Source: Haladaptatus sp. QDMS2 (GTDB lineage Archaea; Halobacteriota; Halobacteria; Halobacteriales; Halococcaceae). Taken from it: a DNA stretch of 64,000 nucleotides. The notes under the pieces were generated by a model that saw only the letters and a program-made list of their open reading frames with translations, ran no database searches and had not been told where the DNA came from. The stretch lies in NCBI RefSeq assembly GCF_029338295.1, contig NZ_CP119791.1, positions 2,356,001 through 2,420,000 on the forward strand. Reading direction: 5' to 3'. Below, in pieces: positions 1 to 8,552 of this stretch. The translations under genes and the position numbers were made by a program. Within the stretch, counting starts at the first letter, position 1. Each line of letters begins with the position of its first letter.

Positions 1-857
1 ACGAGACCATCGACGACCCCGCTGACACTGTCGACGACACGACCGACGTGGTGAACAACACGACGGATGTGGTGGACGACACCACTGACGACGTGACCGA
101 CGTGGTGAACAACACGACGGACGACGTCTCAGACACCATCGAGAACCCGACTGAGACGATAGAAAACGGCGTGGACAACACCACCGACACGGTGAACGAC
201 ACCGTGGACGACCCGGACGGGACGGTCGATGACACGGTCGACAACACCACGGACACGGTGGACGATACGACGGATACGGTGAACGACACGACGGATGGTG
301 CGACTGACACCGTAGACGACACGACAGACGCGGTGAATGAAACCACGAACGACACGACGGACACCGTGGACGAGACGGTGGATGACACGACGGACGCGGT
401 GGACGACACGACCGGTGGAGCGACCAACGATACCACCGACGCCGTAGACGACACCGTGGACGAGACGACTGATGGGGTTGACGACACTGCTGGGACCGTT
501 GACGACACCGTAAACGACACGACGGACACCGTAGACGACACGACCGATACCGTCGAGAACACGACCGACGGGACGACCGACACGGTCGACGATACCGTGG
601 ACGACACCACGGACACGCTGAGCGGGACGACGGAGACCGCGTCGCCGACGGAGACGACAGATTCGGGCGGAGAGACGACAGAGACCCAGGGCGACAGCAC
701 AGACACCGTGGACGAGACGACTGACGGGGTGACGGATACGGTAGACGACACCACCGATGGACTCGTCACCACGACGGAGAACACGACCGAGAGCGACGAC
801 TCGGACGACGGACTGCTGTTGACACTCGGCCAGCAGTCAGACGGGTTGCTCTCGTAG
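1..857 (+). CDS. Thr/Asp-rich repeat protein, 5'-truncated by the window edge
   Basis: The reading frame is open from base 3, so the gene begins upstream; the GTG at 48 is only an internal codon. About 285 codons are visible, almost all variants of a 7-residue TVDDTTD-type unit with occasional 4-residue spacers, built from Thr, Asp, Val and Asn. At least a dozen N-x-T sequons are present (NNTT, NDTT, NETT, ENTT), which fits a heavily N-glycosylated surface or secreted protein. The last 20 residues differ (DDGLLLTLGQQSDGLLS) and lack a PGF-type sorting signal or clear membrane anchor. Function is not recognised; low complexity makes homology unreliable. Export is inferred from composition, because the N-terminus is not visible. 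Confidence 0.75.
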   Translation, partial: ETIDDPADTVDDTTDVVNNTTDVVDDTTDDVTDVVNNTTDDVSDTIENPTETIENGVDNTTDTVNDTVDDPDGTVDDTVDNTTDTVDDTTDTVNDTTDGATDTVDDTTDAVNETTNDTTDTVDETVDDTTDAVDDTTGGATNDTTDAVDDTVDETTDGVDDTAGTVDDTVNDTTDTVDDTTDTVENTTDGTTDTVDDTVDDTTDTLSGTTETASPTETTDSGGETTETQGDSTDTVDETTDGVTDTVDDTTDGLVTTTENTTESDDSDDGLLLTLGQQSDGLLS

Positions 858-871
858 AGTAATCGGGCGGT

Positions 872-1633
872 TCAGTCCGCGGCGGCGTCCGCGTGGCCGC
901 CCGTGTGCATCGCATATTTTCGCGTGATATCGACGAGCGACTTCCGGTAGGCGCTGCTGTCCGGGTCGCGCGCGAGCGTGCGGAACGTTCGTTTGAAGGA
1001 TTCGACGTCCACGTTCGGCGCGTCAGCAGCAGCGACCCCCGCGAGTTCGTACAGCCGGTGACCCGGACCGATGAGGTCGTGGCGTTCTGCGAGGCCGAGC
1101 GCGAAGGCCGCGTTCACGGCCGTGATGTCCGGGTCGGATGCACGCGTGTGGCGGACTGCCCCCGGCATGTCGATGGGACGGTCTGCAACGGCGGTCGCAA
1201 GCCCGGCTTCGAGGAAGGCGAGCAGTTTCGTCGCCGGGGCGATATCGAGGGTGATATCGTCGGCGTAGATGTCCTTCATGTGATTGGCAATCTGGTAGCA
1301 GTGGGTGAGCTTTCGCTGCTCGACCTGCCGCCCGGTGAACGCGAGAATCAGCGCCTCTGCAGTCGATTGAAGGTGCGAGGGATGGCCCTGTTCGTACCGG
1401 TACATGTGGGCGTACTCGTGTAAGACGAGTTCCCGGCCCATCGCGCTCGACGCCGCCTGCCTGGAGATGTTGAGCAGGTGGTGTTCTGCGTAGTGGGCCG
1501 TCCACGTGCGTTCGTCGGGGTCGTCACGGACCGCGACGAGGACTGGCCAGTCGAGGTCGTATTCGGTCTCAAAGAGGTACTGCGCCCCGAGAAACGGGTC
1601 CTGAGGCACGCCTACGGGCACACGGACATCCAT
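872..1633 (-). CDS. HExxH-motif haloarchaeal protein (DUF5781-like)
   Basis: A 253-residue protein if started at the ATG at 1633; a TTG five codons upstream is possible but less likely. It has HEYAH at about residues 72-76 and a downstream glutamate (STAEAL, near residue 93), the spacing expected of a gluzincin-type zinc site. There is no signal peptide or membrane segment, so it is probably cytoplasmic. It resembles a haloarchaeal family of unknown function that I recall as DUF5781. Peptidase activity is inferred from the motif only. It is divergent from aEF-2, with about 264 bp between the starts. Confidence 0.75.
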   Translation of the reverse strand: MDVRVPVGVPQDPFLGAQYLFETEYDLDWPVLVAVRDDPDERTWTAHYAEHHLLNISRQAASSAMGRELVLHEYAHMYRYEQGHPSHLQSTAEALILAFTGRQVEQRKLTHCYQIANHMKDIYADDITLDIAPATKLLAFLEAGLATAVADRPIDMPGAVRHTRASDPDITAVNAAFALGLAERHDLIGPGHRLYELAGVAAADAPNVDVESFKRTFRTLARDPDSSAYRKSLVDITRKYAMHTGGHADAAAD

Positions 1634-1897
1634 GTGTATACCTACCAAACGACACGGCCGGACAAGACTCTTGTGGGGAATGTTGACATACCGAGCGAAA
1701 TCGAGCGGTTCACGCGGGTTTCACGCGGTTTGGCGCTCGTTTCGGGTGTTCGCCGGTCGAAGGGGCGAGTCGAGCCGTTCGAGTCGTAAACGAGCGATTG
1801 GAGCCTCGTAGTGCCGATTTTCTGGAGAGTTGATGTGTCAACGCTGGCTCGCACGAAACACTATCCTTTTGAACCTCCTGCCGGAAGGTTAGCCCAT
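1634..1897. promoter_or_regulatory. Divergent promoter region, HExxH gene / aEF-2
   Basis: No gene is seen in this 264-bp spacer. A T-rich element reading CCTTTTGAAC lies near 1865-1874, about 30 bases before the aEF-2 ATG, and is the best candidate core promoter for that gene. The aEF-2 frame stays open upstream to 1811, but that part is not protein-like for the family. Confidence 0.4.
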
Positions 1898-4084
1898 ATG
1901 GGCCGACGAAAGAAGATTGTCCAGGAATGTGAACGCCTGATGGACAAGCCGGAGCACATCCGGAACATGGCCATCGCGGCGCACATCGACCACGGCAAAA
2001 CAACCCTGACCGACAACCTGCTCGCTGGTGCAGGGATGATCTCCAAGGACCTCGCGGGCAAGCAGCTCGCGATGGACACCGGAGAGGACGAACAGGAACG
2101 TGGGATTACCATCGACGCGGCAAACGTTTCGATGACCCACGAGTGGGAAGACAAGAACCACCTCATCAACCTCATCGACACCCCAGGCCACGTCGACTTC
2201 GGTGGCGACGTGACCCGTGCGATGCGCGCAGTCGACGGTGCGCTCATCGTGGTCGACGCAGTCGAGGGAACGATGCCACAGACCGAGACAGTCGTCCGCC
2301 AGGCACTCCGCGAGGGTGTCAAACCGGCACTGTTCATCAACAAGGTCGACCGCCTCATCAACGAACTGCAGGAAGGCCCACAGGAGATGCAACAGCGTCT
2401 CCAGAAGGTCATCCGCGAGGTCAACGAACTCATCCGTGGGATGGCAGAGGAGAAATACGAGGAAGAAGGCTGGAAGGTCTCCGTCGAGAACGGGACCGTC
2501 GCCTTCGGGTCTGCCCTCTACAACTGGGCAGTCTCCCTCCCATCCATGCAGGAGACCGGCATCGACTTCGGTGACATCATCGACTACAACCAGAACGACA
2601 ACGTCGACGAGCTCAAAGAGCTCTCGCCGCTTTCGGACGTCGTGCTCGACATGGTCGCGGAGCACTTCCCGAACCCAGTCGAAGCACAGCCACGTCGTAT
2701 CCCGACCATCTGGCGCGGTGACCCAGAGAGCGAAATCGCGATTCAGATGCGCGACGTCGACGACGACGGCGAAGTCGTCTTCATGGTCACGGACATCTCC
2801 ATGGACCCACACGCAGGCGAAATCGCATCCGGTCGCCTGTTCTCCGGAACCATCGAGCGCGGTCAGGAGCTCTACGTCTCCGGGACTGCGGGCAAGAACC
2901 GCATCCAGTCCGTCGGCCTCTTCATGGGTGGCGAGCGCGAGGAAGTCGAGCGCGTCCCTGCGGGTAACATCGCAGCCGTGACCGGCCTCCGCGACGCCAT
3001 CGCTGGCTCCACCGTCTCCTCCGTGGAGATGACGCCGTTCGAGTCCATCGAACACATCAGCGAACCCGTCATCACGAAGTCCGTCGAGGCAAAGAGCATG
3101 GACGACCTGCCAAAGCTCATCGAGACGCTCCGTCAGGTCTCCAAAGAGGACCCCACCATCCAGATTACCATTAACGAGGACACCGGCGAGCACCTCATCA
3201 GTGGGCAGGGTGAGCTCCACCTCGAAGTCATCACGCAGCGTATCGAGCGCAACCAGGGCATCCCAGTCACGACTGGTGAGCCAATCGTCGTCTACCGCGA
3301 GAAGCCACGCAAGGCCTCCCAGACGGTCGAGGGCATCTCGCCAAACCGCCACAACCGCTTCTACGTGCGCGTAGAGCCACTCTCGGAAGAGATTGTGGAA
3401 CTCCTCAAGCTCGGCGAGGCATCCATGGACATGCCGGAACTCGAACGCCGCGAGGCGCTCATGGAAGCCGGAATGGACAAGGACACCGCCCAGAACGTCG
3501 AACACATCTACGGGACGAACATCCTCATCGACGACACGAAGGGTATCCAGCACCTGAACGAGACGATGGAACTCGTCATCGAGGGTCTCGAAGAGGCACT
3601 CGACGACGGCCCACTCGCGAAGGAGCCGGTCTCGGGCGCACTGTTCCGCCTCGAAGACGCGAAGCTCCACGAGGACGCCATCCACCGCGGTCCAGCACAG
3701 GTCATCCCGGCGACGCGTGACGCAATCCACCGGTCGCTCATCGCTGGCGAAGTCTCCCTGCTCGAACCGATTCAGAACGTCCGCATCGATGTTCCGACCG
3801 AGCACATGGGTGCGGCATCCGGCGAGATTCAGGGTCGCCGTGGCCGTGTCGACGACATGTACCAGGACGGCGACGTCATGGTCGTCGAAGGCGTCGCCCC
3901 AGTGCAGGAGATGATCGGATTCGCTTCCGACATCCGCTCCGCGACGGAAGGTCGCGCCTCCTGGAACACGGAGAACGCAGGCTTCCAGGACATGGCTGAC
4001 AACCTCCAGCCAGAGACCATCCGCGAAATCCGCGAGCGCAAGGGCATGAAGCTCGAACTGCCCGAGTCGATCAACTACTTCTAG
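1898..4084 (+). CDS. fusA: Translation elongation factor aEF-2
   Basis: A 728-residue GTPase that moves the tRNA-mRNA complex through the ribosome after peptide transfer. The P-loop AHIDHGKTT lies at residues 28-36, followed by DTPGHVDF (G3) and NKVD (G4), then the domain II to V regions of archaeal/eukaryotic EF-2. The diphthamide loop DAIHRGPAQ is intact, with His596 as the expected diphthamide residue. The ATG at 1898 (MGRRKKIV) matches the usual archaeal start and gives normal family length; an open frame runs 29 codons further upstream but looks untranslated. A hairpin and T-rich tract follow the stop. Confidence 0.98.
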   Translation: MGRRKKIVQECERLMDKPEHIRNMAIAAHIDHGKTTLTDNLLAGAGMISKDLAGKQLAMDTGEDEQERGITIDAANVSMTHEWEDKNHLINLIDTPGHVDFGGDVTRAMRAVDGALIVVDAVEGTMPQTETVVRQALREGVKPALFINKVDRLINELQEGPQEMQQRLQKVIREVNELIRGMAEEKYEEEGWKVSVENGTVAFGSALYNWAVSLPSMQETGIDFGDIIDYNQNDNVDELKELSPLSDVVLDMVAEHFPNPVEAQPRRIPTIWRGDPESEIAIQMRDVDDDGEVVFMVTDISMDPHAGEIASGRLFSGTIERGQELYVSGTAGKNRIQSVGLFMGGEREEVERVPAGNIAAVTGLRDAIAGSTVSSVEMTPFESIEHISEPVITKSVEAKSMDDLPKLIETLRQVSKEDPTIQITINEDTGEHLISGQGELHLEVITQRIERNQGIPVTTGEPIVVYREKPRKASQTVEGISPNRHNRFYVRVEPLSEEIVELLKLGEASMDMPELERREALMEAGMDKDTAQNVEHIYGTNILIDDTKGIQHLNETMELVIEGLEEALDDGPLAKEPVSGALFRLEDAKLHEDAIHRGPAQVIPATRDAIHRSLIAGEVSLLEPIQNVRIDVPTEHMGAASGEIQGRRGRVDDMYQDGDVMVVEGVAPVQEMIGFASDIRSATEGRASWNTENAGFQDMADNLQPETIREIRERKGMKLELPESINYF

Positions 4085-4087
4085 AGC

Positions 4088-4115
4088 ACACCCACTCAGC
4101 GGGTGTTTCTCTCTC
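4088..4115 (+). terminator. Hairpin plus T-rich tract after aEF-2
   Basis: ACACCC (4088-4093) pairs with GGGTGT (4101-4106) over a 7-base loop, followed by TTCTCTCTATTT. It starts four bases after the aEF-2 stop. Archaeal termination mainly needs the T-rich tract, so the hairpin role is inferred. Confidence 0.5.
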
Positions 4116-4196
4116 TATTTCACCGTTCCCGAGCAGCGCGTTCAGCTTTCTGCGGGCGGAGAAGCTTTGATACAGGTCCACCGCCATTTCTCTGGG

Positions 4197-4670
4197 ATGA
4201 GCGACGACCCACTCGACGCCGTGGACAAGGGCGTCATCTACGCACTCCAGCAGAATGCGAGAGACGCGACGACGCTCGCCGTCGGCGAGCAATTAGACGT
4301 CTCCGCGAGCACGATTCGCAACCGCATCGAACGCCTCGAAGCCTAGGGCGTCATCACCGGCTATCACGCCATGGTGGACTACGAGAAGGCTGGTTTCCCA
4401 CTGCACGTCCTCCTCGTGTGCACGGCGGAGTTAGACGACCGAAACCAACTGGCGCTGGCGGCACTCAAGATACCGGGCGTAGTGAACGTTCGTGAGTTCA
4501 TGGTTGGCGAGGGCAACGTCCGGGTCGAAGCCATCGGCACGTCGAACGACGACATCACGCGCATCGCCCGGGAACTGGCGAGTCTCGGACTGCGCATCTC
4601 TGAGGAGATTCTGCTGCGCGCACAGTACGTCTCACCATTCGAGGCGTTCAACCCGGAATTCGAAGAATAG
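4197..4670 (+). pseudogene. Lrp/AsnC-family regulator interrupted by in-frame TAG
   Basis: Read from the ATG at 4197, the first 49 codons give a typical AsnC winged HTH (LDVSASTIRNRIERLEA). Codon 50 is TAG (4344-4346), and the same frame then continues with GVITGYHAMVDYEK and a full RAM ligand-binding domain to 4670. The two halves sit exactly where one Lrp protein of about 157 residues would run, with no frameshift. At the TAG this family usually has Glu or another polar residue, and GAG to TAG is one base change. Possibilities are a recent nonsense mutation, a sequencing error, suppression, or separate HTH (49 aa) and RAM products, the latter from the ATG at 4371. It is annotated as broken because the stop is unambiguous in this sequence. 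Confidence 0.8.
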
Positions 4671-5044
4671 TGCGAATTTCGCAACGTCTACTGGTTTCTT
4701 TTGTGAAAAAAGTAGCCTAGGAGAGTGCGAATACAGCAATATTTATCAGTCATTCCGGCTATCACTCAATTGCCGGAGTTCGGTGTTCTCAGGGTAGGTC
4801 GCATCGCTCCCGGACAATGTCACACGGGGTTCTATACGAAGTCCGGCATCCGAGTCCCAGTGGGGACAGGGACTCGTTCTCGCACGAGTGGGAGGACTCG
4901 TGCGGGTCGACTTTACGTGGATTCGAACGGCGAGTTGCAACCATCGAGGGACGGCCTCACGTCGAAAGAGACGACAGGACAGAGACCTGCTCACCAGTTG
5001 CGTGTTACATCAGGCTTTTATCGTCGCACGAGTGAGAAAGACGC
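4671..5044 (+). promoter_or_regulatory. Upstream region of the ACT/hom operon with alternating inverted repeats
   Basis: This 374-bp gap has no convincing long gene; open frames here have no recognisable protein character. CGCACGAGT (4881-4889) and ACTCGTGCG (4896-4904) form a perfect 9-bp hairpin with a 6-base loop. An earlier ACTCG (4872-4876) can pair with the CGAGT at 4885-4889 instead, so two structures compete. The same CGCACGAGT recurs at 5025-5033, between a TATA-like CTTTTA (5015-5020) and the ATG at 5045, where a repressor site would sit. A second TATA-like element (ATATTTATC) lies near 4738-4746. The regulatory role is inferred. Confidence 0.45.
5015..5033 (+). promoter_or_regulatory. 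TATA-like box and possible operator half-site before the uORF
   Basis: CTTTTA at 5015-5020 is centred about 27 bases before the ATG at 5045, the archaeal spacing for a leaderless transcript. CGCACGAGT at 5025-5033 repeats one arm of the hairpin at 4881-4904, which suggests a shared protein-binding sequence. Confidence 0.4.
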
Positions 5045-5140
5045 ATGATTCAGGCCTTTCACATCGAACACGGTTCGATGGTCCGCTCTCGCGCGGCTTG
5101 CGCCTCACCGATGGTGTTCGTCGGGTGGTCAGATGAGTGA
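5045..5140 (+). CDS. Possible leaderless 31-residue upstream ORF coupled to the ACT gene
   Basis: An ATG at 5045, 27 bases below a TATA-like box, opens a 31-codon frame that reads MIQAFHIEHG at its start and ends at TGA 5138-5140. It overlaps the first 8 bases of the ACT-domain gene (ATG at 5133) in another frame, the geometry of translational coupling. It contains no run of threonine, methionine or isoleucine codons, so classical attenuation by codon starvation is not evident. It could be a real microprotein, a regulatory uORF, or chance. The gene is unrecognised. Confidence 0.35.
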   Translation: MIQAFHIEHGSMVRSRAACASPMVFVGWSDE

Positions 5141-5681
5141 GCAAGCGACGACCGACGGCGGGCAGTACACACGGGCCTACATCGTGCGGCTCGAACTCAA
5201 CGATGAGCCCGGCGAACTTCTCTCTGCGCTCGGCCCAATCGCCGAGAACGGGGGAAACCTGCTCTCGATCTTTCACGAGCGCGGGTCGATTACCCCTCGT
5301 GGGCGCATCCCGGTCGAGGTAGATTTCGAAGCGACCGAAGAGCGATTCGAGACCATCGTGTCGGAGCTGCGTGCGAACGGCGTGAACGTCACGCAGGCGG
5401 GACCAGAACGCTATGGCGAGGAGATGAACATCGTGCTCATCGGCCACCTCGTCGAGACGGACCTCTCCGACACGCTCTCGCGCTTAGAAGAGTGTACGAG
5501 TGCGTCGGTGGCAGACGTCTCGCTGACCGCGCCCAACGGTACCGACGAGGTGTCCTGTGCCCGGATTCGCCTCGCGACCCAGCGTGGCAAAGCGGAGTAC
5601 GTCCTCGAAGTGGTGCGCGAGATGGCAGCCGAAAAGGAATTAGAGGTCGTCGAACCGCTCCTCGAAGGAGGTGACGCATGA
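5133..5681 (+). CDS. ACT-domain amino-acid-binding regulatory protein
   Basis: A 182-residue protein with an N-terminal ACT domain (VRLELNDEPGELL, about residues 12-90) and a second ACT-like half near NIVLIGHLVETD. ACT domains bind amino acids and control biosynthetic enzymes. The stop overlaps the start of homoserine dehydrogenase by 4 bases, and that enzyme is the short form without its own ACT domain. The likely role, inferred from context, is an allosteric threonine (or related) sensor acting on the enzyme as a separate subunit. There is no signal or membrane segment. Expression may be controlled by the preceding hairpins and uORF. Confidence 0.85.
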   Translation: MSEQATTDGGQYTRAYIVRLELNDEPGELLSALGPIAENGGNLLSIFHERGSITPRGRIPVEVDFEATEERFETIVSELRANGVNVTQAGPERYGEEMNIVLIGHLVETDLSDTLSRLEECTSASVADVSLTAPNGTDEVSCARIRLATQRGKAEYVLEVVREMAAEKELEVVEPLLEGGDA

Positions 5682-6625
5682 AACTCGCCATCCTCGGTGC
5701 GGGCGCTGTCGGGCGCTCGGTGGCCGAATTGGCCGACGAGTACGGCCACACGGTGACGGCCCTCGCAGATTCCCAGAGCGCGGCCATCGACCCCGCTGGC
5801 ATCGACATCGACGGGGCACTCGACCGGAAATCCCGCGGCAAGCAGGTCGGCAACGACGATCCTGATGCGGTGCTCGCGGGTGAGTACGACGTGCTCGTCG
5901 AGGCGACGCCGACGACGCTCGGCGACGCGGAACCCGGCTTCAGCCACCTCCGGGCGGCCCTCGAAGCCGACCGACACGTCGTGCTCGCGAATAAGGGCCC
6001 GGTGGCAGAGCGCTACGCGGACGTGCGCGCCCTCGAACGCGAGAGCGCGGGTGACGTGCTGTTCGAGGCCACCGTCGGTGGCGCGATTCCCGTGCTCTCG
6101 ACGATTGCGGACATGGGACCGCGAAACATCACCGCCGCTCGCGGCGTGCTGAACGGGACGGCGAACTTCATCCTCACGCGCATGGCCGCGGAGGGCCTCG
6201 GCTACGAACACGTCCTCGCAGAGGCCCAGGACCTCGGCGTGGCAGAGGCAGACCCAACCTTCGACGTGGAGGGCACTGACGCGGCACTCAAGTGCGTCAT
6301 CCTCGCGAACGTCCTCGCCCAGGGTGACCGCGAGTTCACGCTCGCGGACGCCGACGTGAAGGGCATCTCCTCGATTCCGCCAAGCGCCCTCGACCTCGCC
6401 GCCGAAGACGGTCAGACGATTCGGCTCATCGGCGAGGTGTCTGGTGAATCCGTGCGCGTGGGCCCGCGGCTGGTTTCCGAGCACGGCGCGCTCGCCGTGG
6501 CCGGCACCCGCAACATCGTCCAGTTCGAGACGAAGCACGCCGGCAGACTGAACATCAGTGGGCGCGGAGCCGGTGGCCCCGAAACGGCGACGGCCATCCT
6601 CGCCGACATCGGCCGACTGCGCTAG
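5678..6625 (+). CDS. hom: Homoserine dehydrogenase
   Basis: A 315-residue cytoplasmic oxidoreductase that reduces aspartate-semialdehyde to homoserine, the branch point to threonine and methionine. The N-terminal Rossmann fold has GAGAVGRSV at residues 7-15. Further on are ANKGPVA, the GGAIPVL segment, and GTANFIL, which belongs to the substrate/nucleotide region. It is shorter than the roughly 430-residue bacterial enzymes because the C-terminal ACT domain is absent; the separate upstream ACT protein, overlapping by ATGA, probably supplies it. The start is the ATG at 5678. Confidence 0.95.
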   Translation: MKLAILGAGAVGRSVAELADEYGHTVTALADSQSAAIDPAGIDIDGALDRKSRGKQVGNDDPDAVLAGEYDVLVEATPTTLGDAEPGFSHLRAALEADRHVVLANKGPVAERYADVRALERESAGDVLFEATVGGAIPVLSTIADMGPRNITAARGVLNGTANFILTRMAAEGLGYEHVLAEAQDLGVAEADPTFDVEGTDAALKCVILANVLAQGDREFTLADADVKGISSIPPSALDLAAEDGQTIRLIGEVSGESVRVGPRLVSEHGALAVAGTRNIVQFETKHAGRLNISGRGAGGPETATAILADIGRLR

Positions 6626-6753
6626 CATCGAAACCGTGCCATGGGTTGGCAAAACGCCCAACGGCGGCGGTGTGACCCGGATAGCGTTCCGAAATTGTTT
6701 TAACCGCAACTCCCAAAAGAACCCGATATAGCGCCTCTGTGCGTGAGATACCA

Positions 6754-8022
6754 ATGAGCGAAGACAAACCGCACCAGAACCTGGCTGTAATCGGCCACGT
6801 TGACCACGGAAAGAGTACGTTGGTCGGGCGACTCCTTTACGAGACAGGGAGCGTTCCCGAGCACGTCATCGAACAGCACCGCGAAGAGGCAGAGTCCAAA
6901 GGCAAGGGTGGCTTCGAGTTCGCCTACGTGATGGACAACCTCGCCGAAGAGCGCGAACGCGGTGTCACCATCGACATCGCCCACCAGGAATTCGACACCG
7001 ACGAATACTACTTCACCATCGTCGACTGTCCTGGTCACCGCGACTTCGTCAAGAACATGATCACCGGCGCGTCCCAGGCAGACAACGCCGTCCTCGTCGT
7101 CGCCGCAGACGACGGTGTCGCGCCCCAGACCCGCGAGCACGTGTTCCTCGCCCGCACCCTCGGCATCAACGAGCTCATCGTCGCCATCAACAAGATGGAC
7201 GTCGTCAACTACGGCGAAGACGAGTACAAGGGTGTTGTCAAGGAAGTCAAGAACCTCCTCAAGCAGGTTCGCTTCAACACGGACGACGCGAGCTTCATCC
7301 CGATCTCCGCGTTCGAGGGTGACAACATCGCAGAGGAGTCCGAGAACACGCCATGGTACGACGGTGAGACCCTGCTCGAAGCACTCAACTCGCTTCCAGC
7401 ACCACAGCCACCGACGGACGCACCACTGCGTCTCCCAATCCAGGACGTCTACACCATCTCCGGCATCGGTACGGTCCCCGTCGGCCGTGTCGAGACCGGC
7501 ACCCTCGACGTCGGCGCGAACGTCTCGTTCCAGCCGTCCGACGTCTCCGGTGAGGTCAAGACCATCGAGATGCACCACCAGGAAGTGCCACAGGCCGAGC
7601 CTGGCGACAACGTCGGGTTCAACGTCCGTGGCATCGGCAAGGACGACATCCGCCGCGGTGACGTCTGTGGTCCTGCAGATGACCCACCGAAGGTCGCAGA
7701 GACCTTCCAGGCGCAGATCGTCGTCATGCAGCACCCATCCGTCATCACGGCTGGCTACACGCCGGTCTTCCACGCCCACACGGCGCAGGTCGCGTGTACC
7801 ATCGAGTCTATCGACCAGAAACTCGACCCAGCCAGTGGCGAGGTCGCAGAGGAGAACCCGGACTTCATCAAGAACGGCGACGCAGCGGTCGTCACCGTTC
7901 GCCCACAGAAGCCACTGAGCATCGAGCCGTCCTCCGAGATTCCGGAGCTCGGTTCCTTCGCAATCCGCGACATGGGACAGACCATCGCGGCCGGCAAGGT
8001 CCTCTCCGTCAACCAGCGGTAA
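6754..8022 (+). CDS. tuf: Translation elongation factor EF-1 alpha (aEF-1A)
   Basis: A 422-residue GTPase that delivers aminoacyl-tRNA to the ribosome. GHVDHGKST begins at about residue 14, with DCPGHRDF (G3) and NKMD (G4), followed by two beta-barrel domains ending GKVLSVNQR. The ATG at 6754 gives the standard haloarchaeal N-terminus [15 protein letters not shown] at 6698-6703 implies a short leader of about 27 bases that contains GTGAGAT near 6743, a weak ribosome-binding match. uS10 follows after 6 bases, the conserved archaeal tuf-rps10 arrangement. Confidence 0.98.
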   Translation: MSEDKPHQNLAVIGHVDHGKSTLVGRLLYETGSVPEHVIEQHREEAESKGKGGFEFAYVMDNLAEERERGVTIDIAHQEFDTDEYYFTIVDCPGHRDFVKNMITGASQADNAVLVVAADDGVAPQTREHVFLARTLGINELIVAINKMDVVNYGEDEYKGVVKEVKNLLKQVRFNTDDASFIPISAFEGDNIAEESENTPWYDGETLLEALNSLPAPQPPTDAPLRLPIQDVYTISGIGTVPVGRVETGTLDVGANVSFQPSDVSGEVKTIEMHHQEVPQAEPGDNVGFNVRGIGKDDIRRGDVCGPADDPPKVAETFQAQIVVMQHPSVITAGYTPVFHAHTAQVACTIESIDQKLDPASGEVAEENPDFIKNGDAAVVTVRPQKPLSIEPSSEIPELGSFAIRDMGQTIAAGKVLSVNQR

Positions 8023-8028
8023 CCTACG

Positions 8029-8337
8029 ATGCAACAAGCACGCGTCCGGCTCGCGGGCACCAGCCCCGTGGACCTCGACAAAATCTGCAGCGACGTCCGC
8101 GAAATCGCGGAGAAGACCGGTGTCAACCTCAGCGGCCCCGTGCCGCTGCCAACGAAGACGCTGGAAGTCCCCACCCGCAAATCGCCTGACGGTGAAGGCA
8201 CGGCGACGTGGGAGCACTGGGAGATGCGCGTCCACAAGCGGCTGATCGACCTGGACGCCGACGAGCGTGCACTCCGTCAGCTGATGCGCATTCAGGTTCC
8301 CAACGACGTCAGTATCGAGATCGTTCTCGAAGACTGA
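8029..8337 (+). CDS. rps10: 30S ribosomal protein S10 (uS10)
   Basis: A 102-residue small-subunit protein beginning [13 protein letters not shown], with the S10 core [14 protein letters not shown] and [12 protein letters not shown]. It is cotranscribed with EF-1 alpha six bases upstream, and length is normal for archaea. tRNA-Ala follows after about 140 bases with its own upstream AT-rich element. Confidence 0.98.
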   Translation: MQQARVRLAGTSPVDLDKICSDVREIAEKTGVNLSGPVPLPTKTLEVPTRKSPDGEGTATWEHWEMRVHKRLIDLDADERALRQLMRIQVPNDVSIEIVLED

Positions 8338-8440
8338 CTCCGCGCACCCGCGCCTTATTTCGAACACGCACAGAGGGACCAGTTTCCCTCCCCCACGTTG
8401 GGATGTGAGCGTGTCACTCACACAGGCAACGGAAAAAACA

Positions 8441-8452
8441 AGGTTCAAATAA
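8441..8452 (+). promoter_or_regulatory. Probable tRNA-Ala promoter
   Basis: TTCAAATAAC lies about 30-38 bases before the first tRNA base, in an otherwise GC-rich spacer. Placement fits an archaeal TATA box for a processed tRNA precursor with a short 5' leader. Confidence 0.45.
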
Positions 8453-8480
8453 CGAACGCGGCTACGTTCATCCGCGCTTC

Positions 8481-8552
8481 GGGCTTGTAGATCAGCGGCA
8501 GATCGCTTCCTTCGCAAGGAAGAGGCCCCGGGTTCAAATCCCGGCAAGTCCA
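8481..8552 (+). tRNA. tRNA-Ala (anticodon CGC)
   Basis: The complete cloverleaf was read by hand. The 7-bp acceptor stem is GGGCTTG/CAAGTCC, D arm GATC/GATC (8490-8504), anticodon stem CTTCC/GGAAG with loop TTCGCAA and anticodon CGC at 8513-8515. The variable region has 5 bases, the T arm is CCGGG-TTCAAAT-CCCGG, and the discriminator is A at 8552. The acceptor has the G3:U70 wobble that marks tRNA-Ala. CCA is not encoded. Its 3' half (T arm and acceptor) is copied several times just downstream. Confidence 0.97.

Noticed and set aside
1889-3805. 638-codon antisense frame opposite aEF-2, and similar long frames opposite EF-1alpha (6700-8553), uvrA (35608-36717), M32 peptidase (48193-49374) and ABCE1 (53500-55236)
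   Set aside because: They mirror strongly conserved genes, have odd composition and no recognisable motifs. Long antisense frames are expected from GC-rich codon usage.
4344-4346. Pyrrolysine or recoded amber in the AsnC gene
   Set aside because: Many genes in the window end in TAG, and no pyl gene or suppressor tRNA is seen, so recoding is not supported here.
4725-5048. 107-codon frame in the ACT/hom upstream region
   Set aside because: No start context, composition like random GC-rich DNA, and it runs through inverted repeats and a probable promoter.
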